A DNA stretch of 64,000 nucleotides, from positions 1,798,001 through 1,862,000 of the forward strand of contig JAVTLE010000010.1 in assembly GCA_033439295.1 (NCBI GenBank). The letters run 5' to 3'. The notes under the pieces are model-generated. The model saw nothing but the letters and a program-made list of their open reading frames with translations. It made no database searches and was not told where the DNA came from. Shown in pieces: positions 57,679 to 64,000 of the stretch; position 1 is the first letter of the stretch; each line of letters opens with the position of its first letter. Both the position numbers and the translations under genes were made by a program. The DNA comes from Deuterostichococcus epilithicus. Its lineage: Eukaryota > Chlorophyta > Trebouxiophyceae > Prasiolales > Stichococcaceae.

Positions 57679-60600
57679 ACAAGAAGCCCGATGTGAAGCA
57701 GAGGTCTTCCCCGCCCTCCCCCGGGCAAGCGCTCCGCCACGGGCGCGCTCAGGGCGGCATGGCGGTCTGGGAGCCGCCTCAGGCAGATCATGCACACACT
57801 CGAAATATTGATCACCTTTGCTGGGCGACCTCGCCGGCGACAGCGGCTTGGCCTCGGCAGCGCCCGCGGCATTGGCGTCAGCTCCGCCCTTCGTCCCCTG
57901 TGGCGCAGCATGTCAGAGGTTGGCAAAGATGACGACGCATGGCTACGGTCCAATATTCGATTGCCTTGGCGCCCTTCACTTGATGCCAAGCAATGCTCAG
58001 TGCACTGCAATCGGTTCCCTCAGGCAGTGCAGAAGCACGCGGCCCACAGTGGCTGGCTAGTATACCTTCGCTCTCAGCACTTCGAGCTCCTTCTCCACGG
58101 CCAGGGCGCGCTTCTCCACGGCCAGGGCGCGCTTCTCCACGGCCAGGGCGCGCTTCGCCATGGCCAGCGCGCGCTCCTCCGCTGCCAGCGCGCGCTCCAC
58201 CAAGGCCTTTTCGCGCTCCTCCGGGGCCAGTGCATCTGTGAGACTGTACGAAGGCCACACATCTCAACATCTGGGCGTGCAAGTGCGCGGACGCACCCAT
58301 AGTTTTGTCACCAAGCGCCATTGCTTGTCAGTGTCGAACCCGGTGTGAGCATGACAGCGCTAGTAAACAGGCAGATGGGTACGTACCGCGACACTTTGAT
58401 GGCCGCACGCATCTGCAGCTCCCGCTCGTCGTTGTCCCGGTATGACAGCAGCTGGTCCGCTGTCTCCAGCGTGCCCTCTGGCACCAGGTTGATCAGCAGC
58501 ACCTGCAGAAAAGTGACATCTTGAGGGGCGACCTACAACATAACTCTGCACTCGAGTCGGCTCACCAGCAAGATTGGATGCAAAATCTGGCGCTGGCCGC
58601 CATCGCCAGCAACTGTCATCAGCAAGGTCAGGACCCTGCAACCGGAGCCCTACAAGTGAAAGTCGCAGCTGCGTCACGAAGCCATGTCGCCACGCTGCAG
58701 CTAACAAGGACTGCGGTAATGAATGAATGAATGGGTACGCCGTCCTCAGGGCCCCAACAAGGTGTCACAGTCCACAGGCCGAGGGAGGGGCGTGGGTGAC
58801 CGATCGAGATCAGCAGGGATGGGGCACCTGCAGAAAGTGCTGCATGGCAGCTTGCGTTTCTGCCAGGTAGGGGGCTCCGACTTCGAAGTCGGCGCTCGGG
58901 CCCATCATGAACTGAAGGAATCCGGACGACTGATAGCTGCCGCCGATGAGCTGCCCGTCGCCGTCGTACGTTGCCTCCAGCTGCAGGTGCATCACCTTGA
59001 GCTCGTTGATCAGCAGCCCGTGCACCTGTTTGGCAGGCATGAAAGGCGACCATGAGAGAACAGCGGCATCTGAGCTGCATGGTGTCGAACTCTGTGGGGT
59101 CCATTCTGTAGATTGACAACCATTGTGCTCTAGAGCTCAGCAAGCACTGCCTAAATGCTCAACCTGCTCTCAACCTGAATCAGAGGGGAAGGCAGGCAGC
59201 TGGCGGTCAGCATCAGCGGGTCGAATTTTGCTCACCTTCTGGGGGCCGCTGCCTGGTGACTCGAGGCTGTTGCTCAGAGCGGCGGCCTCGCATTGCGCGG
59301 CAAGCTGCATTACGCTCCATTCGTCACTGGTGGCTTTGAGCTCCAGCACAGCGGCGACCCGCCGGCCACGCCTCACAATGAGCTCGACGTTGCCTGCGCA
59401 TGTGGTTCAGAGTACAGCAGACATACATGGCAAATCTCATGCATTGCAGAGTCAGTGTAGGTATGGCACGGTGAGAAGGTGGTGGGAAGACACAGGCACC
59501 TTGCTCACCACGGAGAAGTGTGCCCTCCAGACAGCGCTCGAATTCTGCCTCTGCATCCGTCTCTGGCGCCAGCCGCTGCGGCGACGACCAGGTGCTCTGA
59601 GACTCGTCCTGCGGCTGCGCTGTCTCGGCGGCGGCGGCGCCCTGGAGCTGCCTGGCCTCCCGCACTGCTTGAAGCTGGTCGCGGAGCCATTGTGACGATG
59701 GGCTTTCGCCGCCGTCGAAGGCGTCGCTGTGGGCTGCCTCCAAGCGTGCAAGGCAACCGCCCAGGCTGGCCATGCTGTCCATCCCGCATGACAGCGCCAC
59801 AGCTGCGAGCCGGTCCCCCAGCTGGGTGCAGACAGCTGCCGCGTCTGCGCTGTCGACGTCCTCATCGTGGGCCTGTCCGCTCATGCGAGGAGGATGGGTC
59901 AGCAGTTTCTTCGAAGTCTGTGCACGGCGGCTGTCCATCCACGGATGTTCCCAGCAACGATGGAAAGCATCCCCAAAGCGCCGTCAGCCTGAGCAGCCGA
60001 ACCAAGCAGGGTCGAGTTGCCAGAAGGTGGACTCCGCGCCAAAGGACAGCAATCCACACGTCGGAACACACTGTCGGGGTCACATGGAGCTGAATCCAGT
60101 CAGGCGGTCTGCTGTGCACCTGACGGGCCCCATGGGAGCTGAGTTTGAGACGACTGTCAGAGCACACCAGGCAGCGAGGGTCTGTCCATCCACGGCTGAC
60201 ATTGGTTCCGCACTGTGGTGGATGAACAGGTCATGCCCAGCCACGACCCGCTTATGCAGGAATGACGCGAACCCCTTACGCAGGGGTGAAGAGCACGTAA
60301 GCAAGTACAAGCAGAGGACGAGTGCACAATTGGAGGACATATCTGGCACCTGCGCTGCCGCCAGCCCGAATGATGTCACGCTCAAGGGTTCCGCTGCGTC
60401 CACCTGAGCACACATGGCATCATGCTTGCTTGATGGACAGCTGCGAGAGAAGGACGCCCAAACATGTCGGCCACGCTTGCACAGTCGCTCACCAGCAGCG
60501 GGCCCATGTCGACTTTGAGCTCGCAGCCGCAGCCCCGCGCCACCGACAGCAACTCGTGCAGCAAGAAGAAGAAGCGACAGTAGAGATCGCGCTCAAGCCC

Positions 60601-61078
60601 GGCGGGCTCGCAAGACGTCGCTTCGGCGTTCGTGAGCGCCTTTGCGAATAGGCTTACGAAGGCTGCGACCAGCTCTGCTGGCAGCTGCACGCGCAACAAT
60701 GTGTGACTAAATGAACAGCGACTGATGAATCAGCTCAATGCTGGCATTCGAGCCCATTTTCACAGGCAATCGAGACGTTTGCAAGAGCCATAACTGCAGC
60801 GCAAGATACCTCCGGTGTCGGCAGTGTGGCCTCGAAGTGCCCATTGCGATTGAGTGGCAGTGCGATGCGGCAGTCGCTGTCGCGGATGTCAGACCCGATC
60901 CCCAGCAGCGGTCCGTAGTGGCTGTGCCAGCGCTGCAAGGCGACTGAAGAGCTAAAGCCGGATGGTCCGTCGAGATGCTCGGCAAGCCGTTTAATGGCCT
61001 GTCGTCCAGCAGAGAAGCACCATCAAAACCACAATACCAATGCGGCATTTTCAGCTGAAGGCTGCCGCAACCTTCGCC

Positions 61079-61114
<36 letters not shown>

Positions 61115-61343
61115 CCTTGGCAATGCTGGCGCCCTTGACGTTGCCGAAGTGTTGGGAGACAAGCTGCTGGATCTGGTCCAAGGCTTGGGCTTGCCCCGGT
61201 GACAAGCGACTCCTGCCGCTGCTGACGCTCCTCCTGCTGGGTGGGACGCTGGACGTAACACTGCTGCCGCCAGCTACGCTTCGGGGCACTGCGCTGGCTC
61301 CTCCTGCTGATATAGGTTCTGACTGAGACCTTGTGGTGACCAT
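57556..61343 (-). CDS. Unknown multi-exon protein, possible PD-(D/E)XK-like core and heptad coiled coil
   Basis: The start at 61343 opens a Ser/Arg/Pro-rich N-terminus (MVTTRSQSEPISAGGASAVP), then QALDQIQQLVSQHFGNVKG. Later exons give AIKRLAEHLDGPSGFSSSVA and HSHYGPLLGIGSDIRDSDCR (60840-60995), LPAELVAAFVSLFAKALTNA (60620-60690), an acidic exon beginning MSGQAHDEDVDSADAAAV (59510-59885), and NVELIVRRGRRVAAVLELKA (59330-59395). That last stretch is followed by QLAAQCEAAALSNSLES, VHGLLINELKVMHLQLEATY (58960-59025) and VLLINLVPEGTLETADQLLS (58440-58505). The pattern V-L-E-L-K, then a helix with Q and E, then V-H-G-L-L resembles PD-(D/E)XK nuclease-like folds, but the upstream acidic residue is unclear, so this is inference. 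A coiled coil of A-L-A-V-E-K-R heptads follows (58060-58240), then GTKGGADANAAGAAEAKPLS (from 57897). The frame stays open to a stop at 57556. The 3' end is uncertain. Confidence 0.5.
58091..58200 (-). repeat. 21-base minisatellite coding coiled-coil heptads
   Basis: CTTCTCCACGGCCAGGGCGCG occurs three times almost perfectly, followed by more diverged units. Each unit codes one heptad (A-L-A-V-E-K-R) of the minus-strand protein. Unit length equals one heptad, so copy-number change keeps frame and coil register. Confidence 0.9.
61080..61114 (-). repeat. CTG tract directly at a splice donor
   Basis: On the plus strand this is about 11 CAG units. On the gene's strand the first exon ends A-S-I-A-K and the intron opens GTGCTGCTGCTG, so the triplet run begins inside the donor site. 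If it were read through, it would encode polyleucine and meet a stop about 30 codons later. Confidence 0.8.
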
Positions 61344-62199
61344 GCTCGCAATCACAAGTTGTCCAGGACTTTGTCAACACAACAGATCCATGCTCTCTTG
61401 CAGAAAATGCATGTTCGCAAAGGACCGCGATGTCCAGGCGACTTGCCCCGCAGGGGTGTCGGCTCGCAGCTGCAAGACCTACTTAGCTTCTGCCACAATG
61501 TCGCAATTCGTCACAACAGGAATCTGAATGTCGCTGTCACAGCTGGAGTTTGGCGCAGTCTGCACTTGATGCGGAGTGAGTTTGCACGGCGCGGTAAAGA
61601 ATGGAGGTTGCGAGTGATCAGCGACTCGAGCAGAATCTGCTGACTCAGACTTGTCCCATGATGATGACAGCGGCGCCTGTGTCCAGGACTGGATTTCCAC
61701 GTTATTATAAAAGCCCACAGCCTTAATGAAGCCCACAGCCAAGAAAGGAGTTCACTGCCTGCGCATCCCATCACAAAGGATGCGCAGTTCGAAAAAATGA
61801 CTAGAGAGGACAAGCCCGGTCCTAAAGTCGCCAGCTCGGTTTTATATGTGCGCAGTGTGGCGGGTCCACAGACTACCAAGGACAGTGGCACCGCACCACG
61901 CCGCAACCATCAGGTCCGAGCTTCGAGAGGGGTGCCAGGCTGCTGTTCATGCGCGGTGCGGAGCCGCCGGCGGAGTATATCATTGCTCTGCCCTTGCACA
62001 GCAGGCCGTAATCGAGGAGGCTAGAGGTGCTCGTCACCATTTCAAGGAGGGGATGTAGTAGGATCTAGCGTGACGGGCCAAGTCAGCTGCAGGAGCAGCG
62101 CCTCGGCCTGCCGTCATCTGGCTCGCTCGAACAGGCCGGCCCGTCTCATCTTCAGTTCTTCACTGAGCCTCGCTTCCAACAAGCTGGCACTGTTGTGCC
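61344..62199. other. Intergenic region
   Basis: This lies between the start of the minus-strand gene at 61343 and the end of the ankyrin-type gene at 62200. Frames up to about 130 codons exist on both strands but lack family resemblance and codon bias. No repeat or RNA gene was seen. Confidence 0.4.
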
Positions 62200-64000
62200 T
62201 CAGCGCCCCGCCTGTGCCCAGCTTCGGGACTTGCCCCGCAGCGCGTGCGCCGTCAGACTTGCCGCTGAGCCCGTGCCCGGGCCAGCCTCCCATCGTGGCT
62301 GGGGTCCCGCCGGCCGCGCCATGACTGCCACGGCTGCTGCCGGTGCCGCCCGCGGGGGCGGGGGCGGCAGGCCCCCGCGNCACAGCACCAGCGGCAGCGC
62401 CTCGATGAAGGCGACGCACAGCGCGCCCAGGCTCGCCAGGCTCAGCAGCGGCCGCAGCGACGCGCCGCCGCTGGCCAGCAGCTGCTGCCAGGCCGCCTCG
62501 TGGCGGCACGCGGAGCCGCGCCGCCCGTCCTGTTGCAGGCGGCACTTCGGCTCAGGGCTCGAACCAGGGACGGGAGGTGTCAGGTCGGGGCTGCCGTGCA
62601 GCGGCCGGTCACTGAGACTTGCTAGCAAGTGCGCTCCGAGGGGCTGAGGTTCAGCAGCAGGCGGGCAGCAGAACGAACAGGTGCGAATACAGCTAGTCTC
62701 GTTCATACATGATTGCTGCCGAGAGGGCGCACCTGCTGCTGCTTCTCGGGCACAGGGTCCTGCGCGCTCAGAGCACGGGTGATGAGCACGCGCGCCTGCG
62801 CCGCGAGGCCGGCATCATGTCCCAGCTGCCTGCCGGCGGCCTGCGCCCCAGCCCGCGCCCGCGGCGCCGGCCACAGTGTGGGGACGACCTGCACGGCGGC
62901 CGGCGCCTGGCTGCTGACGCCGACGACGGCCGCCGCGGCAGGCGCCACGTCGGCAGCCGCTGCGCTGCTGCAGCGCCAGCAGTCTTCCGAGCGCCGGCGC
63001 GGCGGCGCGGGCGGCGGCGCCCACAGCTGGCTGACGTCTGACGGCGCGGGGTGCGCCTCGTACGCTGGGCTGTCCGCAGGCTCCGCCAGGAAGAAGCCGC
63101 CGCTGGCGGCGCTGCTCTCGCCGCCAGAGGCTTGCTGCGAGAGGCAGGTGCAGCACGGCGCATGGCCGGGCTTGCAGGCGGCGGCGGTGCCGCTGCTGCT
63201 GGTCGGGGGCCCAGCTGCCGCGGCCGGCGGCGCCGACATCTACGACACCGCCGCGGCGATGGCCGCCAATGAGGGCGGCGGGCCGCCGCCCGGGCGCCAG
63301 GCGACTGCGCCGCCCAGCAGCCGGCCGCCGCTGCGCCGCGTGAGCGAGTCGCTGGCGCAGCAGCTCGCGACAGAGTGCGCGCTGCCATGGGCATGCGCCA
63401 CGGAAAAGGCCCTCGTGCGGATGGCGGGCGCCTCGCTGCCGGCCGCGGCGTGCGCGATCGCACGCATCATTGCCGCATGCAGCCCGGCGCCGCCGCCCTG
63501 GGCGCGCGACGCAAACTGCGCCGGCTTCTGGCCGTCCTCGGTCTCCAGGCTGAAGTATGCCGACGGGCCTGCGGGGGGATATATGCCTGGACAGATGAGC
63601 AGGATGAGTGCGAAGTGACTGGTTGCGGCAGCCACGAGCTGGTGAGATGCGAGAGGTGTGTGGCACAGGTTAAAGGTGATGTGGCTCTACGTTGCTGCGG
63701 CCATCCGAAAGATCTGCACACCATTGGAATCACCACCACCCTTGACGATTGTGCCGCAGCCGGCAGGCGAGGCGGCACGCTGCACGGTGACAGAAGTCAC
63801 ACAACAGGCAACTGGGACGGCAGTCCGTCCCTGCAAGATGGAATGCACTCCCCTGACAGGAAATCACGAGAGGTCATCTGCCCTGTGCCACGAGAGGCGG
63901 GGCGCACCGGGTTCTGTGTGGTGCGCCAGCAGCAGCGCGACTGCGCCGGCGTCGGGCAGCAGTGCCGCCAGGTGCAGCGGCGTCAGGCCGAGCGGGCCGC
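62200..64000 (-). CDS. Ankyrin-repeat membrane protein, partial (resembles SPL1-type C-terminus)
   Basis: The gene enters from the right edge. At 63905-64000 the minus strand reads GPLGLTPLHLAALLPDAGAV then ALLLAHH, a clear ankyrin repeat. Next come AYFSLETEDGQKPAQFASRA (63500-63570) and a long Ala/Pro/Gly-rich, low-complexity stretch. The last supported exon has CRHEAAWQQLLASGGASLRP followed by a hydrophobic segment LLSLASLGALCVAFIEALPL (62400-62480). In plants, SPL1/SPL12-type SBP transcription factors end with ankyrin repeats, a second imperfect repeat and a hydrophobic helix, in this order. That makes a related C-terminus plausible, but no SBP domain lies in the window. The frame between 62703 and 63635 meets a TAG at 63240-63242, so an unrecognised intron, a sequence error or a true gene end lies there. 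Confidence 0.4.

Larger units (their letters stand above)
1137..62380. other. Ambiguous bases (N)
   Basis: Single Ns stand at 1137, 1146, 1582, 1587, 49165, 56419, 56704, 56720, 56722, 56747 and 62380. Most fall in GC-rich or low-complexity DNA, including the Pro/Ala-rich end of the PWWP/ARID gene. They do not by themselves break any frame used here. Confidence 0.95.

Overview
This window looks like nuclear DNA of a unicellular green alga, most likely a chlorophyte of the trebouxiophyte (Chlorella/Coccomyxa) type. It is GC-rich, and almost every gene is cut into short exons by many small introns, mostly GT-AG with a few apparent GC-AG. The gene set belongs to the green lineage: a plastid BASS-type carrier, mTERF, a YGGT/YlmG plastid membrane protein, the acetolactate synthase regulatory subunit, a plant-type zinc ATPase with a CCxxE metal site, and a SAMHD1/VEN4-type dNTPase. 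Short TTTAGGG-type words occur in introns. I saw no convincing viral element, transposon, rRNA, tRNA or CRISPR array. Eleven ambiguous bases (N) mark a draft assembly.

Layout from left to right. An F-box/leucine-rich-repeat gene (212-3994, minus). A P1B heavy-metal ATPase with a 12-unit Cys-rich tail (4256-12175, minus). A BASS4/SLC10A7-like carrier (12493 to about 15571, minus). A two-exon mTERF gene (15774-17223, plus). A conserved gene of unknown function (18121-21390, minus). A very large UDP-glucose:glycoprotein glucosyltransferase gene (about 21915-36652, minus). The acetolactate synthase regulatory subunit (37337-40363, plus), divergent from the glucosyltransferase. A SAMHD1-like gene (40951-45577, plus). 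A YGGT family gene (46033-47327, minus). A long PWWP plus ARID chromatin gene (48130-56884, plus). A candidate 49-residue protein gene (57107-57678, plus). A multi-exon gene with a possible PD-(D/E)XK-like core and a heptad coiled coil (about 57556-61343, minus). An ankyrin-repeat gene that runs off the right edge (62200 to beyond 64000, minus). These are ordinary housekeeping, organelle, metal-handling, ER quality-control and chromatin genes. They are unrelated in function and do not form an operon-like unit.

The most unusual signal is not a gene. At least nine introns, in five genes, contain degenerate tandem copies of an exon edge, usually with the adjoining splice site. Examples lie near 8681-8747, 20719-20756, 24620-24680, 27611-27830, 34332-34575, 34929-35046, 37749-37960, 38285-38372 and 44732-44847. 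In the glucosyltransferase intron at 27621-27817 the first copy directly abuts the upstream exon and the last copy is the downstream exon. This is the layout expected if the intron arose by tandem duplication of exon sequence. The second notable feature is the C-terminal array of CCSKGxC-like motifs on the metal ATPase, together with a His/Cys-rich N-terminal module.
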